In this document: piece by piece, positions 25,786-34,368 of the stretch
Numbering within the stretch: the stretch's first letter is position 1
How the letters are laid out: each line of letters begins with the position of its first letter
Source of the DNA: Rhodocyclales bacterium
Lineage (GTDB): Bacteria; Pseudomonadota; Gammaproteobacteria; Burkholderiales; Rhodocyclaceae
DNA: 64,000 nt
Direction of reading: 5' to 3'
NCBI GenBank assembly: GCA_016214145.1
Contig: JACRPA010000009.1
Span: 62,001-126,000 of the forward strand
Made by a program: the position numbers and the translations under genes
The notes under the pieces: generated by a model
The model's input: the letters and a program-made list of their open reading frames with translations, nothing else
What the model was told of the DNA's origin: nothing
Database searches by the model: none

Positions 25786-27468
25786 ATGGTTTACACGCAC
25801 AGATCGCCGGCGCTGCTGATCATCGGCATCGTCATACTGGCCTGGGGCTGGCTCAACCAGAGCGGCACGGCCGACGGCCTGCAGGCCTGGCTGCACCCCG
25901 GCGCCTACAAGGAACAGAAGCAGGATGCCGACAAGCACCAGGCGGCGGAAAAGGCCGCCGCCGACAAGGCCGCGGCCGAAGGCAAGCCCGCCCCCGAAGC
26001 CAAGGCCATGAAGCCGGGCAAGTTCGACGGCGTGAAGCAGGGGCAGGCGAACTTCGCCTACATCTTCGGCGGCATCTTCAGCGTCATCGGCCTGCTCATC
26101 CTGGCGGTCCGGCCCAAGGAAGGCCACCTCGACTACTACATCTCGATCTTCCCCGGCATGGCCTTCATCCTCTCCATCGCCTTCGTCGTGCGCTGGGGCC
26201 TCGACCCGATGTTCGCCAACTGGGGCAAGGCGGCCCAGCCGACGCTGGGCTGGAACTTCGCCACCATCCTCAACCTCAACTACGTCGTGCTGGGCATCGT
26301 CATCGGCATGATCGTGGTGAACGTGCTGCGCATCCCGGCCTGGGCCGGCAACGGCGTGCGCACCGCGCGCTTCTTCCTGAAGACCGGCGTCGTTCTGCTC
26401 GGCACGCTGTACAGCGCGGCGGAACTGGCGCAGCTGGGCGCGCTGTCGGTGGTGATGATCGGCGTCTTCGTGCTCGGCTCGGTCTGGCTGGTGCTGCTGG
26501 CCGGCCCGCGCATCAACGCCACCAACTCGATGACCGGCGTGCTCTCGGCCGGCGTCGGCGTCTGCGGCGTCTCGGCGGCGGTGGCGGCTTCCCCGGTGGT
26601 GAACGCCAAGGCGGTGGACATCGCCTTCACCCTCGGCACCATCCTGCTGTGGGGCGTGCTGTGCATGTTCATCTTCCCGACCGTCGGCCACCTGCTCGAC
26701 ATGGGCCCGGTGCAGTTCGGCGCCTGGGCCGGCACCGGCATCCTCAATTCGGCGCAGGTCGCCGGCGCGGCGCTGGCCTTCGACCCGAACGGCATCCAGA
26801 CGCTGAAGGTGGCGGAGATCTTCAACATCACCCGCGTCCTCTTCCTGCCGCTCATCGTCGTCTGGCTGGCCGCCTGGTATGTCAAGCGCGAAGCCGGCGC
26901 GCAGAAGGTCGACCTCGGCAAGGTGCTGGTCGCCAAGTTCCCGGTCTTCGTGCTCGGCTTCATCGGCCTGTTCATCCTCTCCTCGATGGGCATGTTCGCG
27001 CCCGCCGGACACTACCAGGGCAAGTACTTCTCCAGCACGGAAATCAAGGAGGACAAGCTGCTCAAGGAGAAGGACCTGGCGGCGCTGCAGGCGGCGCTGC
27101 CCAAGGTGGCCAAACCCGAGGACAACAAGGCGCTGCAGGATCTCATCGCCAACAAGAAGCTGGACACCCGCGACCAGGACAATCTGCTGCGCGGCGTCGC
27201 CAAGATGGAAGGGCTGGACAAGGGCGCCAAGGACGCGCTCGGCAACGCCCACAAGGCGGCCTGGCACGATTCGAAGATCATCCGCGCCTACCGCGACTGG
27301 ATCGCCTGGCTGTTCGCCTTCGGCCTCACCGGCCTCGGCATGCAGATCACCGTGGCGTCGATCAAGCAGGCCGGCGGCAAGCCGCTCATCATCGGCTCGA
27401 TCGTCGGCCTCATCAAGGCGCTCGGCTCGCTGGTCGTGGTGCTGCTGTTCGTAAGGGAATTTGTTTGA
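25786..27468 (+). CDS. YeiH-family putative sulfate/sulfite exporter with two inserted loops
   Basis: 560 residues, against about 350 in typical YeiH-type (UPF0324) proteins. Many membrane helices; the family core is seen in NVLRIPAWAGNGVRTARFFLKTGV..., ATNSMTGVLSAGVGVCGVSAAVAASP and FGAWAGTGILNSAQVAGAAL. Extra segments are a Lys/Ala-rich loop (about 42-80, KHQAAEKAAADKAAAEG) after the first helix and a charged helical region (about 418-505, KLLKEKDLAALQAALPKVAK...) before the last helices. Strong ribosome-binding site GAGGAGG before ATG 25786. First gene of a likely four-gene operon with a mini membrane protein, Usp and an SRPBCC-like protein. The transported ion is inferred from family naming only. 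Confidence 0.85.
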   Translation: MVYTHRSPALLIIGIVILAWGWLNQSGTADGLQAWLHPGAYKEQKQDADKHQAAEKAAADKAAAEGKPAPEAKAMKPGKFDGVKQGQANFAYIFGGIFSVIGLLILAVRPKEGHLDYYISIFPGMAFILSIAFVVRWGLDPMFANWGKAAQPTLGWNFATILNLNYVVLGIVIGMIVVNVLRIPAWAGNGVRTARFFLKTGVVLLGTLYSAAELAQLGALSVVMIGVFVLGSVWLVLLAGPRINATNSMTGVLSAGVGVCGVSAAVAASPVVNAKAVDIAFTLGTILLWGVLCMFIFPTVGHLLDMGPVQFGAWAGTGILNSAQVAGAALAFDPNGIQTLKVAEIFNITRVLFLPLIVVWLAAWYVKREAGAQKVDLGKVLVAKFPVFVLGFIGLFILSSMGMFAPAGHYQGKYFSSTEIKEDKLLKEKDLAALQAALPKVAKPEDNKALQDLIANKKLDTRDQDNLLRGVAKMEGLDKGAKDALGNAHKAAWHDSKIIRAYRDWIAWLFAFGLTGLGMQITVASIKQAGGKPLIIGSIVGLIKALGSLVVVLLFVREFV

Positions 27469-27472
27469 TCTT

Positions 27473-27566
27473 GCCCCCTCTCCCTTGATGGGAGAGGGCC
27501 GGGGTGAGGGTGAACGGCGGCTGTCCCCCTCTCCCCCGGCCCCTCTCCCTCGGGGGGAGAGGGGAG
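27473..27566. repeat. C+T-rich palindromic repeat in the YeiH operon
   Basis: Two modules between the transporter and the small membrane protein. This is the last copy of the family in the window; none was seen from here to 64000. Confidence 0.9.
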
Positions 27567-27608
27567 CGCAGTGAGTTGCTTCGCAACATAATTGGACTGG
27601 AGAACATC

Positions 27609-27743
27609 ATGGCTGAAGAAGAGAAGAAGTTCGAACGCGGCACCCAGCTGTCGATTTTCGTCAGCGACCGCTTCGAGGACGTCGGCGCGCTGATCGCCGC
27701 CTGCCTCATCGCTTTCGGCGTGCTGCTTTACATCGGCAAGTGA
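27609..27743 (+). CDS. 44-residue membrane protein
   Basis: 44 residues: an acidic then basic N-terminus (MAEEEKKFERG) and one C-terminal membrane helix (VGALIAACLIAFGVLLYIG). Ribosome-binding site GGAG is about 10 bases upstream. The downstream Usp GTG overlaps its stop, so it is translated with its neighbours. Position after the YeiH-type carrier suggests an accessory subunit of that carrier; not a family I recognise. Confidence 0.75.
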   Translation: MAEEEKKFERGTQLSIFVSDRFEDVGALIAACLIAFGVLLYIGK

Positions 27744-28261
27744 GTGCTTCGACCGGGGCGGTCGCCGCAGCGGCGGCCGCCCGATCCATGGCGACCGGCC
27801 TTGCGCCGCGCACCCTGCTCCTCGCCCACCACGGCACGGCCGGGGCGGAGCAGGCGGCGGCGCTGGCCCTGTCGCTGGCAGTGCCGGGGCAGACCCGCAT
27901 CGTCCACCTGTATGTCGTGCCGGATTTCTGGAACGGCATGCAGGGCGACGACTGGCTCAACAACGCGTGGACGCGCGACGCCTTCGGCCGCCATGTCGAA
28001 GGCCAGTTGCAAAGCGAGGCGCAAGAACAGATGAAGGCCGTGGCCGAGCGCTGCGCGGCGCAGGGCATCGAGTGCGCGCCGCGGCTCGCCTACGGCAAGC
28101 CCGCCGAATGCCTGCTCGCCGCGGCGCGGGAATGCGATGCCGACCTGGTGGTGATCGGCCCGCCGCGGCCCAAAGGCACGCCCGGCCTGCGCTCGCGCAT
28201 GGACCTGGATCAGCTCGCGCGCGGCCTAGGCGTGCCGTTCATGGTGGCGACCGCGCGTTGA
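27740..28261 (+). CDS. Universal stress protein (UspA family)
   Basis: 173 residues from a GTG overlapping the upstream stop (GTGA); an alternative ATG is at 27788. One Usp domain: RTLLLAHHGTAGAEQAAALAL, central IVHLYVVPDF, and C-terminal DADLVVIGPPRPKG. The last part departs from the usual G-2x-G-9x-G(S/T) ATP motif (GPPRPKGTPGLRSRMDLDQLARGLGVPFMVAT), so ATP binding is uncertain. Likely a cytoplasmic regulator of the carrier encoded upstream. Confidence 0.85.
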   Translation: MSASTGAVAAAAAARSMATGLAPRTLLLAHHGTAGAEQAAALALSLAVPGQTRIVHLYVVPDFWNGMQGDDWLNNAWTRDAFGRHVEGQLQSEAQEQMKAVAERCAAQGIECAPRLAYGKPAECLLAAARECDADLVVIGPPRPKGTPGLRSRMDLDQLARGLGVPFMVATAR

Positions 28262-28857
28262 TGGCGGAGCCCGCAGCCTCAGACAACGCCGCTTGGGTCG
28301 ACATCGAACTGCCGCTCGCGCCGGAACAGGCGCTCGACTGCGTGCGCAACATCGAGCGCTTCCTGCGCCTGAATCCCCACCTTGAAATAACCCGCTTCGA
28401 ACGCGCCGCCGACGGGCGCTATCGCCTCGAAGGTCTCAACGAAATGAACGGCCTCGCCGTCTCCTGCGGACTGACTTTGCAGGACGACGGCGCGAACGGC
28501 TTTCGCCTCGACTACGACAGCGGCCTCAAGCTCGCCACGACAGTGACGGCGGCGGCACACGCGGCCGGCACGCTGCTGACGATCCGCGAAGCCTACCGCC
28601 AGCCTGAGAACGATGCGGACCTCGCCCAGGTCGACCGCAGCCTGACGCCCTGGGGCGTGGCCATTCGCCGCCACCTGCTCGGCCTGTCGCGCTGGGGTCG
28701 GCTGCCGGGCTACCGCCGGTGGCGCGAGCGCGTCTGGCTGGGCATGCGCCCGCGCGAGCGGCGCATCGTCCGCCTGATCGCCTGGGTGACGGCGCTCGAG
28801 TTCGTGGTTTTTCTTTTCGTGCTGTCCATTCTGGTCATCGAGTCGGCTCGCGGCTGA
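28261..28857 (+). CDS. SRPBCC-like protein with C-terminal membrane helix
   Basis: 198 residues. Residues 1-120 look like a polyketide cyclase/START-type fold (WVDIELPLAPEQALDCVRNIERFLRLNPHLE... at the start, alternating strands, and a C-terminal helix region). After a basic linker a single membrane helix closes the protein (about 172-194, LIAWVTALEFVVFLFVLSILVI). The ATG shares one base with the Usp stop. A lipid- or ligand-binding role at the membrane is plausible. It contains an exact copy of the 24-bp motif at 28455-28478, in a frame read as LAVSCGLTLQ. Confidence 0.65.
   Translation: MAEPAASDNAAWVDIELPLAPEQALDCVRNIERFLRLNPHLEITRFERAADGRYRLEGLNEMNGLAVSCGLTLQDDGANGFRLDYDSGLKLATTVTAAAHAAGTLLTIREAYRQPENDADLAQVDRSLTPWGVAIRRHLLGLSRWGRLPGYRRWRERVWLGMRPRERRIVRLIAWVTALEFVVFLFVLSILVIESARG
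28455..28478 (-). repeat. 24-bp bipartite motif, exact copy (within SRPBCC-like gene)
   Basis: CGCCGT-CTCCTGCG-GACTGACTTT; read in the host protein as AVSCGLTL. Confidence 0.75.
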
Positions 28858-28912
28858 AGCAAGGAATATCGCCGTCTGCTAACATGATGGCAGTCCCCGT
28901 TCGGCAACCGTC

Positions 28913-30703
28913 TTGAAAACCCGCAGCAGTTCTCATTGGCTGTACCGCGCCGCGCCCTTCCTGCGCTGGTGGCCGCTGGTCGGCCGCGATTCGCTGAAGG
29001 CCGACCTCCTCGCCGGCCTGATCGGCGCCGTCATCGTCCTGCCGCAGGGCGTCGCCTTCGCCACGCTGGCCGGCCTGCCGCCCGAGTACGGCCTCTATGC
29101 CGCCATGGTGCCGGCGGTGATCGCCGCGCTGTGGGGCTCGAGCTGGCATCTCGTCTCCGGCCCGACCAACGCCATCTCGCTGGTGGTGTTCGCCACGCTC
29201 TCGCACCTGGCCGAGCCGGGCAGCGCGCGCTACGTCACGCTGGCCCTCACGCTCACCATCATGGTCGGCACGCTGCAGCTGGCCATGGGCCTGGCGCGCC
29301 TCGGCCAGCTGGTGAACTTCATCTCGCACACCGTGGTGGTCGGCTTCACCGCCGGCGCCGGCGTGCTCATCATGGCCAGCCAGTTGCGCAATTTCTTCGG
29401 CATGCCGATTCCGCGCGGCGCCTCCTTCATCGAGACGCTGCGCCAGTTCCTCGCTCACCTGCCCGACGTCCAGCCCTGGGTGCTGGCGGTGGGCCTCGCC
29501 ACGCTGCTCTCCGGCCTGGCGGTGCGGCGCTGGTGGCCGAAAGTGCCCTACATGATCGTCGCCATGCTGGTCGGCAGCGTGGCAGCGTGGTTCCTCAACC
29601 GCAACCTCGGTCCGGCCGCCACCGGCATCGCCACCATCGGCGCCCTGCCCGGCGCGCTGCCGCCGCTGTCCATGCCGGAATTCTCGTTCGACACCGAGAA
29701 GCGCCTGCTCGGCATCGCGCTGGCCGTGACGGCGCTGGGCCTCACCGAGGCGGTGTCGATCGCCCGCTCCATCGCCGTGAAATCCGGCCAGCGCATCGAC
29801 GGCAACCAGGAGTTCATCGGCCAGGGACTGTCGAACATCGTCGGCAGCTTCTTCTCGGCCTACGCCTCCAGCGGCTCCTTCAACCGCTCCGGCGTGAATT
29901 ACGAGGCCGGCGCGAGGACGCCGCTCGCCGCCGCCTTCGCCGCCGGCTTCCTGGTGCTGACGCTGCTGGCGGTGGCGCCGCTCGCCGCCTACCTGCCCAA
30001 TGCCGCCATGGCGGCGATCCTCTTCCTGGTGGCGTGGGGGCTGTTCGACTTCCACCACATCGGCTCGATCGTGCGCGCCAGCCGCAGCGAGGCGGCCGTG
30101 CTCGGCGTCACCTTCGTCGCCACGCTGGTGATGCACCTGGAGATGGCGGTCCTCGCCGGCGTGCTGCTGTCGCTGCTGCTCTACCTCAACCGCACCTCCA
30201 AGCCGAGCCTGCGCTCGCTGGTGCCGGACGCCGCCGACCCCCAGCGCAAGCTGGTCGAGCGCCGCGCCGGCGCCGCCGAATGCCCGCAGCTGCAGATCCT
30301 GCGCATCGAGGGCTCGCTCTACTTCGGCGCGGTGAACCACGTCGGCGAGTACCTGCACCACATGGAGGAGCGCAAGCCCGGCCAGAAGCACCTGCTCCTC
30401 CTCGGTCGCAGCATGAATTTCGTCGACATCGCCGGCGCCGAGCTGCTGGCGCAGGAGGCGCGGCGGCGCCACGCGCGCGGCGGCGGCCTCTGGTTCCACG
30501 GCCTGCGCGAAGGCGCCATGGCGATGCTGGCGAAGGAACCCTTCGCCGGCGACATCGGCCGGGACGCCTATTTCACCGAGAAGCGCGACGCCATCGCCGG
30601 CATCTATGCGCAACTGGACAAGGACGTCTGCGCGAAGTGCCGCGCGCGCATCTTCGAGGAATGCGGCCAGGCCAGGAAGCTCAGCGCTCCTCCGGCGGCC
30701 TGA
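28913..30703 (+). CDS. SulP-family anion transporter with STAS domain
   Basis: 596 residues. Sulfate permease/bicarbonate-type carrier: LIGAVIVLPQGVAFATLAGLPPEYGLYAAMVP is the SulP signature, about 11-12 membrane helices follow, ending with a STAS domain (about 450-560, ILRIEGSLYFGAVNHVGEYL ... GRSMNFVDIAGAELL). The most likely start is TTG at 28913, since the first helix follows about 35 residues later and no ATG is in frame nearby. A 10-codon reading frame (ATG 28884) ends in TGA overlapping this TTG, suggesting coupled translation. Substrate (sulfate, bicarbonate or other) not predictable. Its end overlaps the convergent MFS gene. Confidence 0.9.
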   Translation: MKTRSSSHWLYRAAPFLRWWPLVGRDSLKADLLAGLIGAVIVLPQGVAFATLAGLPPEYGLYAAMVPAVIAALWGSSWHLVSGPTNAISLVVFATLSHLAEPGSARYVTLALTLTIMVGTLQLAMGLARLGQLVNFISHTVVVGFTAGAGVLIMASQLRNFFGMPIPRGASFIETLRQFLAHLPDVQPWVLAVGLATLLSGLAVRRWWPKVPYMIVAMLVGSVAAWFLNRNLGPAATGIATIGALPGALPPLSMPEFSFDTEKRLLGIALAVTALGLTEAVSIARSIAVKSGQRIDGNQEFIGQGLSNIVGSFFSAYASSGSFNRSGVNYEAGARTPLAAAFAAGFLVLTLLAVAPLAAYLPNAAMAAILFLVAWGLFDFHHIGSIVRASRSEAAVLGVTFVATLVMHLEMAVLAGVLLSLLLYLNRTSKPSLRSLVPDAADPQRKLVERRAGAAECPQLQILRIEGSLYFGAVNHVGEYLHHMEERKPGQKHLLLLGRSMNFVDIAGAELLAQEARRRHARGGGLWFHGLREGAMAMLAKEPFAGDIGRDAYFTEKRDAIAGIYAQLDKDVCAKCRARIFEECGQARKLSAPPAA

Positions 30704-31871
30704 GCTTGCGGAAGGCGCGCCACAGCAGCAGGTCGTAGGCGATCTTCATGCCGGCGCCGATGAACAGCGGCGCGCCGAGCGAGGCGGCCTGCATCAGCCA
30801 GCCGGCGAACGAAGGCGCCACCGCCCAGCCGCCGACGCGCACCAGGTGCGTCACGCCCGAGGCCCAGGTGCGCTCCTCCGGCCCGACCACCGCCATCACG
30901 TAGGACTGGCGCGTCGGCACGTCCATCTCCACCAGGCCCTCGCGCAGCAGGAAGAGGATGGCCGCGACCCAGAAGTTCGGCGCGAAGGCCACCGAGGCGA
31001 GCAGCACGCTCGACGGGATGTGCGTGAACACCATCGTGTTGACCAGCCCGATGCGCGCCGCCAGCCAGGCCGCGCCGAGGTGCGACAGGGCGTTGAGCCC
31101 GCGCGCGGCGAAGAACAGGCCGCCGATCATCGCGGCGGAAACGGCGAAGCGCTCGAAGAAGAAATAGGACAGCAGCGCCGAGCCGAGGAAGCCGCCGGCG
31201 ATCGAATCGATGGCGAACAGGCCCGATATCTTCCAAATTATCTTTTTGCTCTCCGGCGACACCGGCCGGCGCGGGCCGGCAGCGCCGGTCTCCGCCGCGG
31301 ACGAGAGCTTCAGCGCCAGCGGCGCGCCGGCGGCGAGCAGCAGCGCGTAGAGCAGGAACATGGCGCGGTAGGCCTGCGTCTCGTCGATGCCTGCGACAAC
31401 GAGCAGCGTCGGCGCCGCCGCCAGCAGCGCGCCGAGGGCGTGACCGATGTCGGTCAGCACGTTGTAGCGGGCGAAGACGGCGGTGCGGCCGGCATCGTCC
31501 GCCGTCGCCGGCAGGATGGCCTGCTCCAGCACCAGCGCCGCGCCGCGATCGCGCCCCATGCCGTTGAGCGTGCCGACGAAGGCCGCCGCGGCCATCGCCA
31601 AAGGCCCGCTCACCAGCGCCGCGCCGATGCCGCCGGCGGCCCCCAGCAGCGACAGCCACAGCAGGCAGCGCCGCCGGCCGAGGCGGTCGCCTGCCCAGGT
31701 GACGACCAGCAGCGCCAGCGTCGCGCCGGCGAGGCCCGCCGAGAGCACGGCGCCGATGGCGGCGGCGGAAAAGCCCAGCCGCGCCAAAGTCAGTCCCAGC
31801 AGCACGCCGGCCATGCCGGTGGCCAGCGCGCGCAGGAAGGCGGCGGCGTAGATGAGGCGGCGGTCGTTCAT
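30681..31871 (-). CDS. Major facilitator superfamily transporter
   Basis: 396 residues with about 12 hydrophobic helices. The loop between helices 2 and 3 has the MFS motif GDRLGRRR. N-terminal ATG at 31871 (MNDRRLIYAAAFLRALATGMAGV); an in-frame ATG seven codons upstream lies in a repeat and is unlikely. The substrate is unknown. Lies beside chromate resistance genes but on the opposite strand. Convergent overlap of 23 bases with the SulP gene. Confidence 0.88.
   Translation of the reverse strand: MNDRRLIYAAAFLRALATGMAGVLLGLTLARLGFSAAAIGAVLSAGLAGATLALLVVTWAGDRLGRRRCLLWLSLLGAAGGIGAALVSGPLAMAAAAFVGTLNGMGRDRGAALVLEQAILPATADDAGRTAVFARYNVLTDIGHALGALLAAAPTLLVVAGIDETQAYRAMFLLYALLLAAGAPLALKLSSAAETGAAGPRRPVSPESKKIIWKISGLFAIDSIAGGFLGSALLSYFFFERFAVSAAMIGGLFFAARGLNALSHLGAAWLAARIGLVNTMVFTHIPSSVLLASVAFAPNFWVAAILFLLREGLVEMDVPTRQSYVMAVVGPEERTWASGVTHLVRVGGWAVAPSFAGWLMQAASLGAPLFIGAGMKIAYDLLLWRAFRKLRPPEER
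31786..31809 (+). repeat. 24-bp bipartite motif, one mismatch (within MFS gene)
   Basis: AAAGTCAGTC-CCAGCAGC-ACGCCG; antisense to the MFS gene, read there as GVLLGLTL in a membrane helix. Confidence 0.6.
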
Positions 31872-31876
31872 GGGGT

Positions 31877-31950
31877 CGTCATTCCCGCGCAAGCGGGAAT
31901 CCAGAAACCCCAGGAAAGCCTGTGGATTCCCGCTTGCGCGGGAATGACGA
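31877..31950. repeat. Inverted repeat (TCATTCCCGCGCAAGCGGGAATCCA family), copy 2
   Basis: Same family as 1894-1970. Fills the gap between the divergent MFS and chrB genes, close to both starts. Confidence 0.9.
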
Positions 31951-31955
31951 TATTT

Positions 31956-31979
31956 GTAACGATCATTACTTTAATGTAA
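31956..31979 (+). promoter_or_regulatory. Candidate chrB operator (GTAA-N6-TTAC-N6-GTAA)
   Basis: GTAACGATCATTACTTTAAT... has alternating GTAA/TTAC half sites at 31956, 31966 and 31976, spaced exactly 10 bp, giving two overlapping inverted repeats in an A+T-rich stretch. It ends 10 bases before the chrB ATG. ChrB proteins regulate chr operons in response to chromate, so autoregulation is plausible. Confidence 0.45.
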
Positions 31980-31989
31980 ACTTTTCTAC

Positions 31990-32928
31990 ATGACGAAGCA
32001 ACCCCCGAGCGGCTGGCTGCTGCTCATCACCACCCTGCCGACCAAAAACGCAACTGCACGCATGAGGTTGTGGCGGGCCATCAAGTCGCACGGCTGCGCC
32101 ACGCTGCGCGACGGCGCCTATCTGCTGCCGGCCCAGGCGCGCACGGAGCATGCCCTGGCCCGGCTCGCCGCCGACACGCAGGAGGCCGGCGGCAGCGCCC
32201 ACCTGCTGCAGATGGCCAGCCGCGACGCCGCGCAGGAGGCCGCCTTCCGCGCGCTGTTCGACCGCAGCGCCGGCTACCGCGCCCTGCTCGATGCCATTGC
32301 CGCGGTGCCGAAACGCGAAGCGGCGGCGCTCAAGGCGCTGAAGGGCCTGCGGCGCGAGTTCGAGGCCATCGCCACGACGGATTACTTTCCCGGCGAGGCG
32401 CGGCGCCAGGCGGAAGCGGCGCTGCAGGCGCGCGAAGCCGCCGCCACCGGCGAGCCGGCCAGCATCGCCGGCCGCGTTCGCCGTCTTGCGGGGACTGACT
32501 TTCAGGGGCGCACCTGGGCGACGCGCAAGCACCTGTGGGTGGACCGCATGGCCTCGGCCTGGCTGATCCGGCGCTTCATCGACCGCAAGGCGAAATTCCT
32601 CTGGCTCGACGACCCGAAGCGCTGCCCGAAGAAAGCGCTCGGCTTCGACTTCGACGGCGCGGCGTTCACCCACATCGACGGCCGCGTCACCTTCGAGGTG
32701 CTGGCGGCGAGTTTCGGCCTTGCCGCCGACCCCGCCCTCGCCCGCATCGCCGCCATCGTGCATTTTCTCGATGTCGGCGGCGTGCCGGTGGCCGAGGCGG
32801 CGGGCATCGAGGCGGTGCTGGCAGGCCTGCGCGCAGCCGCACCTAACGACGACAAATTGCTGGCGGAGGCGAGCCGCGTCTTCGACGGCCTCCATAACAA
32901 TTACCGACAGGAGAGCAGTCATGAATAA
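31990..32928 (+). CDS. chrB: Chromate resistance regulator/sensor ChrB
   Basis: 312 residues. N-terminal ChrB_N domain (WLLLITTLPTKNATARMRLWRAIKSHGCATLRDGAYLLP, about 9-47) and C-terminal ChrB_C domain beginning GRTWATRKHLWVDRMASAWLIRRFIDRKAKFLWL (about 177-210). ChrB is known as a chromate-responsive regulator and may also act as a chromate reductase. No clear ribosome-binding site before ATG 31990, so the mRNA could be leaderless or weakly translated. An exact 24-bp motif copy lies in the linker between the two domains. Overlaps chrA by eight bases. Confidence 0.9.
   Translation: MTKQPPSGWLLLITTLPTKNATARMRLWRAIKSHGCATLRDGAYLLPAQARTEHALARLAADTQEAGGSAHLLQMASRDAAQEAAFRALFDRSAGYRALLDAIAAVPKREAAALKALKGLRREFEAIATTDYFPGEARRQAEAALQAREAAATGEPASIAGRVRRLAGTDFQGRTWATRKHLWVDRMASAWLIRRFIDRKAKFLWLDDPKRCPKKALGFDFDGAAFTHIDGRVTFEVLAASFGLAADPALARIAAIVHFLDVGGVPVAEAAGIEAVLAGLRAAAPNDDKLLAEASRVFDGLHNNYRQESSHE
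32479..32502 (-). repeat. 24-bp bipartite motif, exact copy (within chrB)
   Basis: CGCCGT-CTTGCGGG-GACTGACTTT, encoding RRLAGTDF in the linker between the ChrB domains. Confidence 0.8.
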
Positions 32929-34279
32929 CGCCCCACCTACCTCCGCGCCGCCGCCCGTCACGCTCGGCGAAGCGTTTCTCTACTGGCTCAAGCTCGGCTT
33001 CATCAGCTTCGGCGGCCCGGCCGGGCAGATATCGATGATGCACCAGGAGCTGGTCGAGCGCCGGCGCTGGATCTCCGAACGGCGCTTCCTGCACGCCCTC
33101 AACTACTGCATGCTGCTGCCCGGCCCGGAGGCGACGCAGCTCGCCGTCTACATCGGCTGGATGATGCACCGCACGCTCGGCGGCATCATCGCCGGCGTGC
33201 TGTTCGTGCTGCCCTCGCTGTTCATCCTCATCCTGCTCACCTGGATCTACATGGCCTTCGGCAATCTGCCGCTGGTGGCCGGCATCCTCTACGGCATCAA
33301 GCCGGCGGTGACCGCCATCGTCGTCTTCGCGGCGTATCGCATCGGCTCGCGCGCGCTGAAGAACGGCGTGCTGTGGGCGATGGCGGCAGCGGCCTTCGTC
33401 GCCATCTTCGCCTTCGACGTGCCCTTCCCGGCCATCGTGCTCGCCGCCGCCATACTCGGCTACATCGGCGGCCAGGTCGCGCCGGAGAAGTTCAAGGCCG
33501 GCGGCGGCCACGGCGCCGCCGACAAGCATTTCGGCCCGGCGCTCATCGACGACGATACGCCGCCCCCGGCGTGGGTGCGCTTCTCCTGGGGCAGACTGAT
33601 CGGCTACAGCGCCGCCGGGCTGGCGCTCTGGGGCGGCGCCATGGCGCTGCTGATGGCGCAGGGCGGCTGGGCCGGCGTGCTGACGCAGGTGGGCTGGTTC
33701 TTCACCAAGGCGGCGCTGCTCACCTTCGGCGGCGCCTACGCCGTGCTGCCCTATGTGTACCAGGGCGGCGTCGAGCAATACGGCTGGCTCACCGGCTTGC
33801 AGATGATCGACGGCCTGGCGCTGGGCGAGACCACGCCGGGGCCGCTCATCATGGTGGTGGCCTTCGTCGGCTTCGTCGGCGGCTGGACCAAGCAGATCTT
33901 CGGCGCGGAGTCGCTGTTCCTCGCCGGCGCGGCGGGCGCGACGGTGGCGACCTTCTTCACCTTCCTGCCCTCGTTCCTCTTCATCCTCATCGGCGGCCCG
34001 CTGGTGGAAGCGACCCACGGCGACATCAAATTCACCTCGCCCCTGACCGGCATCACCGCCGCGGTGGTCGGCGTCGTCATCAACCTGGCGGTGTTCTTCG
34101 CCTGGCATGTGCTGTGGCCGCAAGGCACGCAGGGCAGTCCCTTCGCGGGGACGTTCGAGTGGTTTTCCGCGCTGATCGGCCTCGCCGCCGCCGTCGCGCT
34201 GTTCCGCTACAAGATCGGCATCATGCCGGTGATCGGTGCCTGTGCGGCAGCAGGTCTCGTCTATACCCTGCTTTTGTAG
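32921..34279 (+). CDS. chrA: Chromate efflux transporter ChrA
   Basis: 452 residues, long-chain (two-domain) CHR family with about 10-13 helices. Each half carries the family motif: FISFGGPAGQISMMHQELVERR ... NYCMLLPGPEATQLAVYIGW in the N-terminal half, and LLTFGGAYAVLPYV ... GLALGETTPGPLIMVVAFVGF in the C-terminal half. Expels chromate using the proton-motive force. Ribosome-binding site CAGGAGAG before ATG 32921. Its stop TAG is formed by an inverted repeat, so the last residues may have been altered by repeat insertion. Confidence 0.93.
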   Translation: MNNAPPTSAPPPVTLGEAFLYWLKLGFISFGGPAGQISMMHQELVERRRWISERRFLHALNYCMLLPGPEATQLAVYIGWMMHRTLGGIIAGVLFVLPSLFILILLTWIYMAFGNLPLVAGILYGIKPAVTAIVVFAAYRIGSRALKNGVLWAMAAAAFVAIFAFDVPFPAIVLAAAILGYIGGQVAPEKFKAGGGHGAADKHFGPALIDDDTPPPAWVRFSWGRLIGYSAAGLALWGGAMALLMAQGGWAGVLTQVGWFFTKAALLTFGGAYAVLPYVYQGGVEQYGWLTGLQMIDGLALGETTPGPLIMVVAFVGFVGGWTKQIFGAESLFLAGAAGATVATFFTFLPSFLFILIGGPLVEATHGDIKFTSPLTGITAAVVGVVINLAVFFAWHVLWPQGTQGSPFAGTFEWFSALIGLAAAVALFRYKIGIMPVIGACAAAGLVYTLLL

Positions 34280-34352
34280 GTCGGCCTTCAGGCCGACGCA
34301 ACCGCCCATGTCCCAGAGGGATTTCCTTCGGTCATCGGGCTGAAGCCCGACC
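34276..34352. repeat. Inverted repeat (TCGGCCTTCAGGCCGA family), copy 3
   Basis: Starts within the last codons of chrA and lies between chrA and the second ChrB-C gene. Arms TAGGTCGGCCTTCAGGCCGA and TCGGGCTGAAGCCCGACCT. Confidence 0.85.
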
Positions 34353-34368
34353 TGCCAGGAGAATCATC

